DNA of 64,000 nucleotides from contig CALEJT010000005.1 of assembly GCA_937898685.1 (NCBI GenBank), positions 1 to 64,000 on the forward strand, in the 5' to 3' direction. The notes under the pieces are model-generated. The model had not been told where the DNA came from, did no database searches, and saw only the letters and a list, made by a program, of their open reading frames with translations. Positions 16,434 through 24,898 of this stretch are shown in pieces. The DNA comes from an uncultured Gammaproteobacteria bacterium. Lineage in GTDB: Bacteria > Pseudomonadota > Gammaproteobacteria > Pseudomonadales > Pseudohongiellaceae. Numbering within the stretch: the first letter of the stretch is position 1; the number at the start of each line of letters is the position of its first letter. Position numbers and translations under genes: made by a program.

Positions 16434-17617
16434 GGTCGTTGCGCCAGACGGCTGCTGATCAGACGAATCATCTCGCGGGCCAGCTGCGTCTTGCTGGCCC
16501 GCTCGAGAAGGGTTTCTCCATCCCTCCACAGCGCCAGAACTTCGGCTTCGTCGTTACCGAAGGTGGCGGAAGCATCGTTGGCGAAGACGAGATCGAGCCC
16601 CTTCGCTTCCAACTTGCCGCGCGCATAGCGGGCGAGATCCTGTGTTTCCGCCGCGAACCCCACGCAGAAAGGCTTGGGGCTGCTCGCGGCCATCGTGGCC
16701 AGGATGTCGGGATTGCGCACCAGGGTGAGGGTGAGCGTGTCCTGGCTCTTCTTGATCTTGTGCGCGGCGGGTGCGGCGGGGCGGTAGTCGGCCACGGCAG
16801 CGACACCGATGAAGATGTCGGCAGGGTGGGCCTGACAGGCTTGCAGCATGTCTTCGGCGCTTTCGACCTTGATCGTCTTCACGCGCTCCGGAGCCTCGAG
16901 CGCGGTGGGGCCGGTAACGAGGGTCACGTCGGCTCCGGCTTCGGCGGCGGCTTCCGCCAGGGCGTAACCCATCTTGCCGGAGCTGTGGTTGCTCAGATAT
17001 CGCACGGGATCGAGCGCTTCGCGGGTGGGGCCCGCGGTGAGCGTCACTTTCTTGCCGGCCAAAAGACCACTTTCGAAACTGCTCTGGGCCAGCGCCAAGA
17101 GTGCGCTTGGCTCCAACATGCGACCGAGGCCGACGTCGCCACAGGCCTGGGCGCCGCTGTCCGGTCCCCAGATGGTCACGCCACGCTCGCGCAGTGTTTG
17201 CAGGTTGGCCTGGGTGGCGGCGTTGTGCCACATGGCCTGGTTCATGGCGGGCGCGATGGCGAGCGGGCCGCGGCGGGCGAGGCAGAGCGTGCTCAGAAGA
17301 TCGCTGGCTTCGCCGTTGGCGAGGCGGGCGATGAAACTGGCGCTGGCCGGAGCCACGACGATCAGGTCGGCCCAGCGCGCGAGTTCGATGTGGCCCATCG
17401 CCGCTTCGGCTTCGACGTCGAGCAGGTCGGTGTGCACGCGCTGGCCGCTGAGGGCCTGCATGGTCAAAGGTGTGATGAAGGACTGGGCACCGGGCGTCAT
17501 CACCACCTTCACTTCGGCGCCATCCTTGACGAGCAGGCGACACAGTTCAGCCGCCTTGTACGCGGCGATGCCGCCGCTGAGGCCCAGGATGAGGCGTTTG
17601 TTACGGAGGGATGGCAT
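16430..17617 (-). CDS. coaBC: Bifunctional phosphopantothenoylcysteine synthetase/decarboxylase
   Basis: Makes 4'-phosphopantetheine from phosphopantothenate and cysteine in coenzyme A synthesis. The start at 17617 gives 395 residues. The CoaC half has the FMN fold (LGLSGGIAAYKAAEL), the catalytic-His region GHIELARWADLIVVAPASA, the PAMNQAMW motif and the substrate-flap Cys in AQACGDVGLGRM. The CoaB half begins LTAGPTREALDPVRYLSNHSSG, followed by AAVADYRPA, the KIKK lysine motif and VFANDAS. It is divergent from radC. Confidence 0.97.
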   Translation of the reverse strand: MPSLRNKRLILGLSGGIAAYKAAELCRLLVKDGAEVKVVMTPGAQSFITPLTMQALSGQRVHTDLLDVEAEAAMGHIELARWADLIVVAPASASFIARLANGEASDLLSTLCLARRGPLAIAPAMNQAMWHNAATQANLQTLRERGVTIWGPDSGAQACGDVGLGRMLEPSALLALAQSSFESGLLAGKKVTLTAGPTREALDPVRYLSNHSSGKMGYALAEAAAEAGADVTLVTGPTALEAPERVKTIKVESAEDMLQACQAHPADIFIGVAAVADYRPAAPAAHKIKKSQDTLTLTLVRNPDILATMAASSPKPFCVGFAAETQDLARYARGKLEAKGLDLVFANDASATFGNDEAEVLALWRDGETLLERASKTQLAREMIRLISSRLAQRP

Positions 17618-17790
17618 GCAGTTTGGCAGGGTCACGAACCTCGGTGACGGGCGCACAGCCTACCAACAATGTTGACCGCCGTTCAATTTGGCTGTGCATG
17701 AGTCGCACCCCCTCTGGGACGTATCTCCGACGGGCAAAACTCCAGGCCCCGACTACACTGGAGCACATCAACCGCTGCAAGGGACTGCCA

Positions 17791-18468
17791 ATGCGCCACA
17801 TCAAGGACTGGCCGGACGACGAACGGCCACGCGAAAAACTGCTCACTCGGGGGGCGGACAAGCTCTCCGACGCCGAACTTCTCGCCATCTTCCTGCGCAC
17901 CGGCGTGGCCGGCTGCAGCGCGCTCGACCTGGCGCGCAAGCTGCTCAGCACCTACGGCAGTGTGCGTGGCGTGCTGGATGCGCCACGAACGGAGTTCTGT
18001 CAGCAACCCGGAGTGGGCGAGAGCAAGTACGCCCAGTTGCAGGCGGCGCTGGAGTTGAGTCGCCGACATCTCCTGGAGGCGATGCAACGCAACGACTGTC
18101 TCAACAGCTCGGCTCTGACGCGCCGCTATCTGCGGGCACGGATGCGGGGCTACTCACGCGAGGTCTTCGTCTGTCTTTTCCTCGACAGCCAGAACCGCGT
18201 GATCGCCTGCGAGGAATTGTTCCAGGGCACCATCGACGGCTCGGTGGTGCATCCGCGCGAAGTGGTGCGCCGCGCGCTGCATCACAACGCCGCGGCGCTG
18301 ATCTTTGCGCACAACCATCCCTCGGGCGTGGCGGAACCGAGCCAGGCCGACGTCAACATCACGCGACGGTTGAAGGAAGCCTTGGCGGTAGTGGACATCC
18401 GCACGCTGGATCATCTGGTGGTGGGCGATACGGAGGTGATCTCGTTGGCGGAGCGGGGTATGGTCTAG
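17791..18468 (+). CDS. radC: RadC family JAMM/MPN+ protein
   Basis: Conserved protein historically linked to DNA repair; its biochemical role is still debated. The start at 17791 gives the usual 225 residues beginning MRHIKDWPDDERPREKLL. A helix-hairpin-helix region (LDAPRTEFCQQPGVGESKYAQLQAALEL overall) precedes the C-terminal JAMM metal site (EELFQGT and AHNHPSGVAEPSQAD). The frame is open upstream into the coaBC promoter area, but those codons are not conserved. radC precedes rpmB-rpmG, the common gammaproteobacterial order. Confidence 0.94.
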   Translation: MRHIKDWPDDERPREKLLTRGADKLSDAELLAIFLRTGVAGCSALDLARKLLSTYGSVRGVLDAPRTEFCQQPGVGESKYAQLQAALELSRRHLLEAMQRNDCLNSSALTRRYLRARMRGYSREVFVCLFLDSQNRVIACEELFQGTIDGSVVHPREVVRRALHHNAAALIFAHNHPSGVAEPSQADVNITRRLKEALAVVDIRTLDHLVVGDTEVISLAERGMV

Positions 18469-18566
18469 CCTTCGCGTGTCGGGACAGCGCCTGCGGCGGT
18501 GTGCCCGCTCTCCCTGTAAAAACAGTGACACAGCGAGCGTAGTTCAAGTGGAATCTTTGCTTTGCC

Positions 18567-18595
18567 TTGCCCGGGGTGCCGCCTTCTGGTATAAA
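18567..18595 (+). promoter_or_regulatory. Candidate sigma-70 promoter of rpmB-rpmG
   Basis: TTGCCC (18567-18572) and TATAAA (18590-18595) are spaced by exactly 17 bases. They lie about 50 bases before the rpmB start, a strong match for a ribosomal-protein promoter. Confidence 0.7.
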
Positions 18596-18647
18596 TCGCG
18601 CCTCTTTTTTACGGCATCCTGCCGCCCTAGTGCTACGAGGCAAGACA

Positions 18648-18884
18648 ATGTCCAGAGTTTGTATGGTTACCGGCAAAAGCCCTCAGGTCGGTAACAACGT
18701 TTCCCACGCGAAAAACCGCACCAAGCGCCGTTTCCTGCCGAACTTGCACACCCATCGTTTCTGGGTGGCCTCGGAAAACCGTTTCGTAACCCTGCGTCTG
18801 TCCAGCAAGGGCATGCGTATCATCGATAAAGTCGGCATCGACCAGGTGCTGGCCGATCTCCGCGCCCGCGGCGAGAAAGTGTAA
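18648..18884 (+). CDS. rpmB: 50S ribosomal protein L28
   Basis: Structural protein of the large ribosomal subunit. The 78-residue product starts MSRVCMVTGKSPQVGNNVSHA at ATG 18648, the standard L28 N-terminus, and continues KNRTKRRFLPNLHTHRFW. Upstream in-frame codons are not part of the gene. The second cysteine pair of zinc-binding L28 variants is not present. It is 30 bases upstream of rpmG, behind a good promoter. Confidence 0.98.
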   Translation: MSRVCMVTGKSPQVGNNVSHAKNRTKRRFLPNLHTHRFWVASENRFVTLRLSSKGMRIIDKVGIDQVLADLRARGEKV

Positions 18885-18914
18885 GTCCAGGCAGACAGGA
18901 CAGGAGCAACCATC

Positions 18915-19070
18915 ATGCGTGACAAAATTCGTCTGATTTCCAGCGCCGGCACCGGCCACTTCTACACCACCGACAAAAACAAAAAGAACATGCCGGACAA
19001 AATGTCGATCAAGAAATACGATCCCGTGATCCGTAAGCACGTGATCTACAACGAAGGCAAAATCAAATAA
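18915..19070 (+). CDS. rpmG: 50S ribosomal protein L33
   Basis: Structural protein of the large subunit. The 51-residue product (MRDKIRLISSAGTGHFYTTDK...VIYNEGKIK) is of the zinc-free type: no CXXC pairs are seen. GGAGC lies upstream of ATG 18915. It ends the rpmBG operon before a strong terminator. Confidence 0.98.
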   Translation: MRDKIRLISSAGTGHFYTTDKNKKNMPDKMSIKKYDPVIRKHVIYNEGKIK

Positions 19071-19098
19071 GTCTTCGTTCGCGACTCGCGAATACGAA

Positions 19099-19127
19099 AG
19101 CCGAAGCAGCGATGCTTCGGCTTTTTT
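19099..19127 (+). terminator. Rho-independent terminator after rpmG
   Basis: AGCCGAAGCA-GCGA-TGCTTCGGCT forms a perfect 10-bp stem with a GNRA tetraloop, followed by TTTTTT. It lies 29 bases after the rpmG stop and also separates the convergent ubiX gene. Confidence 0.95.
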
Positions 19128-19157
19128 GTTTGTGGCTTTTCAGTGGCGAGGATCGTC

Positions 19158-19739
19158 TCAGTCGTCTTCGCACCAACGCTGGATGTTGGCTTCGAGGCCG
19201 AAGAGTTCGAGCGCGCGACCCACGCTCTGACGCACGATGTCGTCGATCGACTGCGGCTTGGTGTAGAAGGCAGGCACGGGCGGCATCACCACCGCTCCCA
19301 TCTGCGTGACGTTGAGCATGCTCTGCAGGTGTCCTGCATGCAGCGGCGTTTCGCGCACCATCAACACCAGACGACGGCGTTCCTTGAGCACGACGTCCGC
19401 AGCGCGGCTGAGCAGCGACGAGGTCACACCCGTCGCAATTTCCGAAAGACTGCGGATCGAACACGGCGCCACCAGCATGCCGAGCGTGCGATAGCTGCCA
19501 CTGGCGATTGCAGCGCCGATGTCGGTGTTCTGATAGTGCTTGGCGGCGAGCGCGCAGAGTTCGGCGTATTTCATCTCGCTCTCATGGCTGAGCGTGAGAA
19601 TCGCGGACTTGCTGACGACGAGATGCGTTTCGATGCCGAGCTCGCGCAGTTGTTTGAGCGCCTCGATGCCATAGATGATGCCGGAAGCGCCGCTGATGCC
19701 TACGATCAAGCGTTCGCAAGATTGTTGTGTCGCTTTCAT
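19158..19739 (-). CDS. ubiX: Flavin prenyltransferase UbiX
   Basis: Makes prenylated FMN, the cofactor of the decarboxylase UbiD in ubiquinone synthesis. The start at 19739 gives 193 residues (MKATQQSCERLIVGISGASG). Family marks are GISGASGIIYG (FMN site), APCSIRSLSEIATG, the active-site stretch RRRLVLMVRETPLHAGHL and PAFYTKPQSIDDIV. The upstream extension of the frame lies in the divergent uup region and is not conserved. Divergent from uup, 69 bases apart. Confidence 0.96.
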   Translation of the reverse strand: MKATQQSCERLIVGISGASGIIYGIEALKQLRELGIETHLVVSKSAILTLSHESEMKYAELCALAAKHYQNTDIGAAIASGSYRTLGMLVAPCSIRSLSEIATGVTSSLLSRAADVVLKERRRLVLMVRETPLHAGHLQSMLNVTQMGAVVMPPVPAFYTKPQSIDDIVRQSVGRALELFGLEANIQRWCEDD

Positions 19740-19808
19740 GTAGACTCGCCGCTCCCCGAATTTCGCTACGCGTGAGCGCAGATTGTAAGCGCTCGTCCGG
19801 ATCGCGCC

Positions 19809-21707
19809 ATGCCTCTGTTTCGTCTCAACGACATCCAACTTTCCTACGGCACGCAGGTGCTGTTGGACAAGGTCGCCTTCACGCTGCAACCCGGCGAGCG
19901 TTGGGGGCTCTTGGGTCGCAACGGTGCCGGCAAATCCACCTTCCTGAAATTGCTGGCGGGTTCCATCAAACCCGATGGCGGTGAATTCTGGCAACAGCCG
20001 GAAATTCGCGTGGCCTATCTCGATCAGGAACTACCCGAAGCGAGCGACGACACGGTATTCGACTACGTCGCCGATGGTCTCAGCGAAGCGGCGAATCTCA
20101 TCAAGTCCTTCCACCATCTGACGGAGCAGGAGCCGACCGAAGCCGTGCTGCGTCAGCTGGAAGTGGTGCAGCGCGAGATCGATGCGAAGAATGGTTGGAC
20201 GCTGCAACAGCGCGTGGAGAGCATCATCAGCATGCTCGAACTGCCGGCAGGCAAGCGCATGAAGGAGCTTTCCGGTGGTTGGGCACGCCGTGTGGCCTTG
20301 GGTCGCGCGCTCGTGAACGATCCCGACGTGCTCCTGCTCGACGAGCCCACCAACCATCTCGACATTCCCGCCATCGCCTGGCTCGAGAAACAACTGCAGA
20401 ACTATCGCGGTGCGGTGGTGGTGATCACGCATGATCGTAGTTTCCTGCAGCAGGTGGCCAACCGCATTCTGGAACTCGATCGCGGCAAGCTGCGTATCTG
20501 GCAGCATGACTACCGTCGCTTCCTCGAATTCCGTGATCAGCAACTCGAAGCAGAAGCAAAGGCCAACGCCGAGTTCGACAAGAAGCTCGCGCAGGAAGAA
20601 GCCTGGATTCGTCAGGGCATCAAGGCACGACGCACGCGCAACGAGGGCCGCGTGCGTGCGCTGAAAGCGATGCGCGAGGAATACAAGAATCGCCGCGAAG
20701 TGCAGGGCAATGCGAGCATGCAGCTCAATACCTCCGCGCAATCCGGCAAGCTGGTGATGGAAGTGGAGAACATTTCGCTGCGCTACGGCGAGCGCGTGTT
20801 GATCCGTAATTTCTCTACCGTGGTGCAGCGCGGCGACAAGATCGGTCTGCTCGGTCCCAATGGCAGCGGCAAGAGTTCACTGTTGAAGATCTTGCTCGGC
20901 CAACTGCAACCCGACTCCGGCACCGTGAAGCTCGGAACCAAGATCGAACTCGCCTACTTCGATCAACTGCGTGCGGGGCTCGATCCCGAAAAGAGTGTGC
21001 GCGACAACCTGGCGGAGTCGAGCGACTACGTGGAAATTAACGGCAAGCCGCGGCATGTGATTTCCTATCTGCAGGATTTCCTCTTCACACCGGATCGTCT
21101 ACGCCAGCCCGTGAAGGCGCTGTCGGGAGGCGAACAGAATCGTCTAATTCTGGCACGTCTGTTCAGTAAACCTGCCAATCTCCTGGTACTCGACGAACCG
21201 ACCAACGATCTCGATCTCGAAACCTTGGAACTTCTGGAAGAGCTCTTGCTGGAGTTTCAGGGCACCTTGCTGCTCGTGAGCCACGACCGCGAGTTTCTCG
21301 ACAACGTGGTGCAGAGCTGCATCGTGTTCGAAGGCAATGGCAAGGTGAAGCGTTACGTCGGCGGTTATCAGGATTGGGTGGCGCAGGGTGGACGCTTCGA
21401 AGAAGAGATCAAGCCGAAAGCGGAAAACGAGCGCGCCGCCTCAGCGAAGCCCAATCCTGCAACGAAGCCTGCGTCAGCACCTGCCAAGCAAAAGCTTTCC
21501 TACAAACAGCAACGCGAGCTGGAACAGATTCCGAAGGACATCGAAGCAGCGGAGAAACGCATCGCGGAACTGGAAGCGCAAGTTGCCGATCCCGCCTTCT
21601 ATCAGAAACCTCACGCCGAAACGGAGCCGGTGTTCACCGCTTTGAAACAAGAACAGGAGCGACTGGAAGCCTTGTTCGAACGCTGGCAGGAACTCGAAGG
21701 CGGCTGA
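19809..21707 (+). CDS. uup: ABC-F ATPase Uup
   Basis: Cytoplasmic ABC-F protein that acts on ribosomes and on DNA transactions; it has no membrane domain. The 632-residue product contains two ATPase domains: the first with GRNGAGKST (about residues 36-44), LSGGW and LLLDEPTNHLD; the second with GPNGSGKSS and LVLDEPTNDLD. Between them is the linker with RQGIKARRTRNEGRVRALKAMR, characteristic of Uup. The C-terminal coiled coil (about 560-630, LSYKQQRELEQIPKDIE) is also typical. It is convergent with the minus-strand envelope cluster that follows. Confidence 0.95.
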   Translation: MPLFRLNDIQLSYGTQVLLDKVAFTLQPGERWGLLGRNGAGKSTFLKLLAGSIKPDGGEFWQQPEIRVAYLDQELPEASDDTVFDYVADGLSEAANLIKSFHHLTEQEPTEAVLRQLEVVQREIDAKNGWTLQQRVESIISMLELPAGKRMKELSGGWARRVALGRALVNDPDVLLLDEPTNHLDIPAIAWLEKQLQNYRGAVVVITHDRSFLQQVANRILELDRGKLRIWQHDYRRFLEFRDQQLEAEAKANAEFDKKLAQEEAWIRQGIKARRTRNEGRVRALKAMREEYKNRREVQGNASMQLNTSAQSGKLVMEVENISLRYGERVLIRNFSTVVQRGDKIGLLGPNGSGKSSLLKILLGQLQPDSGTVKLGTKIELAYFDQLRAGLDPEKSVRDNLAESSDYVEINGKPRHVISYLQDFLFTPDRLRQPVKALSGGEQNRLILARLFSKPANLLVLDEPTNDLDLETLELLEELLLEFQGTLLLVSHDREFLDNVVQSCIVFEGNGKVKRYVGGYQDWVAQGGRFEEEIKPKAENERAASAKPNPATKPASAPAKQKLSYKQQRELEQIPKDIEAAEKRIAELEAQVADPAFYQKPHAETEPVFTALKQEQERLEALFERWQELEGG

Positions 21708-21728
21708 ACGCCGCGTTCTAGCGTAGCG

Positions 21729-22019
21729 CTACTTGCGCAGAATGATGGCGCGCATCGGCGCCTTCAGCATGCACTTGTCCACGGCGAACATCATGGCGGG
21801 GATGGTGCCGATCAGGTACATCGTCATGCGCTGATGCAGCGCGATGCCGATGAACACCCACGACAGAATGATCCAGGTGATGAGGGCCTTCAGGCCATGC
21901 ACCATCTGCAGGTAACTGTAGCCGTGGCAGTGCGGACATGAGGCAGGCATGAACGCGACCGAACACAGCTTCTGCAAGCTGGTAATGCTGTCCTGCTTGC
22001 AGTGGGGGCATTCATGCAT
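21729..22019 (-). CDS. Small membrane protein with an N-terminal zinc-ribbon-like CXXC pair
   Basis: Last gene of the 13-gene minus-strand run. The start at 22019 gives 96 residues beginning MHECPHCKQDS; an in-frame start at 22049 would overlap the upstream M48 gene. Two CPHC motifs about 25 residues apart could bind zinc. They are followed by two hydrophobic helices (ALITWIILSWVFIGIALH and MYLIGTIPAMMFAVDKCML). The family is not recognised; proteins of this form are often annotated only as hypothetical. Eight bases separate it from the M48 gene. Confidence 0.7.
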   Translation of the reverse strand: MHECPHCKQDSITSLQKLCSVAFMPASCPHCHGYSYLQMVHGLKALITWIILSWVFIGIALHQRMTMYLIGTIPAMMFAVDKCMLKAPMRAIILRK

Positions 22020-22027
22020 GGGCGGTC

Positions 22028-23497
22028 TCAGTTGGTGATCTTGATCCACTTACCGGCAGCCGGTTCGCCGGAAGGGTAGTCGCCGTTCATCAGGCGCAGC
22101 GTTTCTTCAGGGAACTGCGGAATGCGGCTGCGACGCGCCAGATCGGCATAGGTGGTGCGTCCGTCGGCCTGTATCCACGTTATCTGAATTGGATTGGCAA
22201 AGATACCTTCGTTGCGCGCGATGGGTCGGAAGGTCTTGATGGAATCAAGCAGGGCGCTCTGCAGCTTTTCCTCGTTGGCGTTGCCGGTGAACACGAAGGC
22301 GCGCGAGGCGTAGTAGACCACGGCAACGCGTTCACCATTGGCGGGATTGATGCCGGTGAAGCCCTGCAGGCCGAACTGGTTCAAGGTTTCGGTGCGCTGC
22401 AGATTCGGAATGCCGAGATCTTCGGCGATGAAACGACGCGGTTCCTTGTTCTGCTGCAAGCGCTGAACTTCCACATGCAAGCTGCCGGCGCCTTCGGGTG
22501 CGGTGGCGGTGACGGTGGTGGGTGTTTCTTCGGTGGTCCAGCCATCGGGGAACACCATCGTGTAGTTCAGCAGGATCTGGTAGTAGCGGTTGCGACCCTG
22601 CGCGCCGGTCATGTTCTGCAGCGTGGGACCGATGACGAGGCCCGTGGTCTGTTCACGGAACACCGAAGGATCGACGTTGATCTGGCCCGTCGTGGTCGGG
22701 CTGGCATTGCGCGCCGCGGTTTCCACGGCCTGCTGTAGACGCGTGTCGTTGCGTGGGTGCGTGGCGAAGAGACCGTGATACGAAGGACCACGGTTGCTGG
22801 TCTTCTTCATGAAGTCTTCGTGGTTCTTCAGTACTTCGATCACCTGCACCATGGCCTTCGGATCGTAGCCCGCCTTCACGAGATATTCGGCACCGAGGCC
22901 ATCGGCTTCGAGTTCCATTTCACGACCATAACCACTGACGAGCGCACCGCCGAAGAGGCTGGCGGTTTCACCCAGCACCGTCGTGCCCGTGGTGATGACC
23001 GAGGCGACGGCAGCGGTGGTGGCAAGGATGTTCGAGGTACGCGCCGCCGTTTGCTGACGCACGGCATGTCGCGCCGTGATGTGGCCCAGCTCGTGACCGA
23101 GCACGGCGGCGAGCTGATCTTCTGAGGTCAGCAGCGTGAGCAAGCCGCGGTTGATGTAGACGTAACCGCCGGGCAGGGCGAAGGCGTTGATGTCGGGGCT
23201 GTCGATGATCGTGAAGTGATATTCGAGATCGGGACGATGCGAGATGGCGGCGAGGCGCTGCCCCACTTGTTCGACGTAGGCCTGCAGACGCTCGTTCTGA
23301 TAGATCGGCGCCTGCTTGATCAGTTTTTCGTGTTCTTCCTTGCCGATCTCGAGCTCGCGGCGCTCGCTCATCAACACGAAGTCGGCACCACCAGTCGGGT
23401 TGCTGGCGCAGGAGCCCAGCGTCAGCAACAGCGCCATTCCCAGTGCCAAGGATGACGACACCCGACTTTTGGAAGTGGCTTGCGACAGGAGTTTCAT
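22028..23497 (-). CDS. M48-family metalloprotease lipoprotein
   Basis: Probable periplasm-facing zinc protease, perhaps for quality control of outer-membrane proteins like BepA or LoiP. The start at 23497 gives 489 residues with a lipoprotein signal (LALGMALLLTLGSC, Cys about 30). The zinc motif HELGH lies at about 135-139, with the third ligand probably in MELEADGLGAEYL. The C-terminal half (from about residue 260) is not a TPR region as in BepA. It resembles the substrate-binding extension of some M48 lipoproteins, ending in an SH3/LysM-like segment (ITWIQADGRTTYADLARRSRIP). It lies 14 bases downstream of a small lipoprotein gene. Confidence 0.9.
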   Translation of the reverse strand: MKLLSQATSKSRVSSSLALGMALLLTLGSCASNPTGGADFVLMSERRELEIGKEEHEKLIKQAPIYQNERLQAYVEQVGQRLAAISHRPDLEYHFTIIDSPDINAFALPGGYVYINRGLLTLLTSEDQLAAVLGHELGHITARHAVRQQTAARTSNILATTAAVASVITTGTTVLGETASLFGGALVSGYGREMELEADGLGAEYLVKAGYDPKAMVQVIEVLKNHEDFMKKTSNRGPSYHGLFATHPRNDTRLQQAVETAARNASPTTTGQINVDPSVFREQTTGLVIGPTLQNMTGAQGRNRYYQILLNYTMVFPDGWTTEETPTTVTATAPEGAGSLHVEVQRLQQNKEPRRFIAEDLGIPNLQRTETLNQFGLQGFTGINPANGERVAVVYYASRAFVFTGNANEEKLQSALLDSIKTFRPIARNEGIFANPIQITWIQADGRTTYADLARRSRIPQFPEETLRLMNGDYPSGEPAAGKWIKITN

Positions 23498-23511
23498 GCT
23501 GGTCTCGACTA

Positions 23512-24183
23512 TCAGTTGTCGCCTTTGATGAACTGTTTGAGCTGGTTGCCCAAACCGCTGCAGGCGTTGGCTTCGACGCGGGCGATCAAGGGAATCGGCA
23601 CCACCAGTGCCGGCATGTAGGACTGGCCGTTGGCATCGGTGCTGATCGAGCCGACGACGTCGAGCGTGTTGAGGTCCCAGATCTCGGCTTCGAAGCGGGC
23701 ATCGTCCTGCCAGGTGCCGAAACCGAAACAGCCACCACCACCGGGGCCAATGGCACAGGAGATGGAACCAGCCTGCTCGCTGCGTTCGGTCAGACCGTCG
23801 AGCCACACGATGTATTCGACGCCAAACTCTTCGATCTTCTCGCGCGCGACGTCGATGCTCATCAGTTCACGCAGATGACTGGTGCGCATCGGTGCGGTGC
23901 GTGGTTCGAAGAAGGGGAACATGGCATCGAGAAACTCACGCTCGGGCACGACGTTGATGCCGTCCTTGCCCGAGCCCACGACGCGTGCCACACACTGTAC
24001 GAAACTGCCTTCGGTTTCGTAGTTGTTGTTCTGACGGCGACCGAGAATGACGATCTTGCCATCACCCGAGATACCGGTTTCGCCCTGGCGGAACTCGTCG
24101 ATCTCGGTAGTGGTGCATCCGCTCAGGATCGCAGCGACGAACAGAGCGGGCAGTAGTACCAGATATCTGATGCACTCTTTCAT
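23512..24183 (-). CDS. Lipoprotein of unknown function
   Basis: The 223-residue product has a clear lipoprotein signal (LVLLPALFVAAILSGC, Cys 23). The mature domain alternates strands and helices (GKIVILGRRQNNNY, INVVPEREFLDAMFPFFEP, VEYIVWLDGLTE) in a pattern resembling TolB/CsgG-like N-terminal domains that bind other envelope proteins. A Gly-rich loop with two Cys (CAIGPGGGGCFGFG) is unusual. Fifteen bases separate it from the preceding lipoprotein gene; it is part of the long envelope run. No specific function can be assigned. Confidence 0.75.
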   Translation of the reverse strand: MKECIRYLVLLPALFVAAILSGCTTTEIDEFRQGETGISGDGKIVILGRRQNNNYETEGSFVQCVARVVGSGKDGINVVPEREFLDAMFPFFEPRTAPMRTSHLRELMSIDVAREKIEEFGVEYIVWLDGLTERSEQAGSISCAIGPGGGGCFGFGTWQDDARFEAEIWDLNTLDVVGSISTDANGQSYMPALVVPIPLIARVEANACSGLGNQLKQFIKGDN

Positions 24184-24198
24184 GGCTGCATACCTGCA

Positions 24199-24846
24199 TC
24201 AGGGAATGTAGTTGTTCTCGCGCAACCAATCGCTCACGCCCGGCACCGAAGTGAAGCCGAGAGTGAAACTGGCGGCGAGGTCACGCATGGCCACGGTGGC
24301 AGCATCCTTCACACCCGCGTCCACGCTCTGAAAACTTTCGTCGGGCGACTTGCCGTACGCGGTCATCACCCAGTCGGCGATGTAGTCGCCGTTCGTCTTC
24401 GACAGACGCATGTTGTACTTCAACCAGATCTCATAGACCTTGAGCTTGGTCTTGCTCGGCAATCCAAGCTGGAACTCTTCGATGTTGGGTACGAACACCG
24501 CGTCGATGTTGCTGTGCTGCGACGCCTGATCGAGGCTGTCTAGCAGCACGACATTCTGGAACAGGGCGGGCAGCACGGTGTTGAAGAGCTGCACCTGCGA
24601 TTCACCGCTTTGGATGATGTACTGATCCTTGCCGGAGTTGTCGTCGATCTCGACGTAGGCGTAGTTGCGCAGTTCGTCCGGATAATAAACGCCGATGGTG
24701 AGCGGAAGCTTACGCGCGAGCGGAGCGGGATATTCACCCGACAGCGTGATGGTGGAGACGGAACAGGCGGTACAAAGCAAGCATAGCCATGCTGCCAGGA
24801 GCGCCTGAAATCGCAACGTTTTCGCGGAGTTGCTGCTCTGGTACAT
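24199..24846 (-). CDS. Lipoprotein of unknown function
   Basis: The start at 24846 gives 215 residues with a lipoprotein signal (LLAAWLCLLCTAC). The frame also has a Met at 24888 with no better ribosome-binding site. The mature part (KLPLTIGVYYPDELRNYAYVEID, VFVPNIEEFQLGLPSKTKLKVYEIWLKYNMRL) resembles outer-membrane-lipoprotein domains that assemble with partner lipoproteins. It follows the second VWA gene in the same operon. Family not recognised. Confidence 0.72.
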   Translation of the reverse strand: MYQSSNSAKTLRFQALLAAWLCLLCTACSVSTITLSGEYPAPLARKLPLTIGVYYPDELRNYAYVEIDDNSGKDQYIIQSGESQVQLFNTVLPALFQNVVLLDSLDQASQHSNIDAVFVPNIEEFQLGLPSKTKLKVYEIWLKYNMRLSKTNGDYIADWVMTAYGKSPDESFQSVDAGVKDAATVAMRDLAASFTLGFTSVPGVSDWLRENNYIP

Positions 24847-24898
24847 GGTGGAACCGTATCCGAGCCGGGAGGCCATATTACGCCCCATTTATATTGAT

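Noticed and set aside
24847..24888. Upstream Met codons for the lipoprotein gene at 24199
   Set aside because: Starting at 24888 adds 14 residues before the signal peptide and has no better ribosome-binding site; 24846 gives a normal lipoprotein leader.
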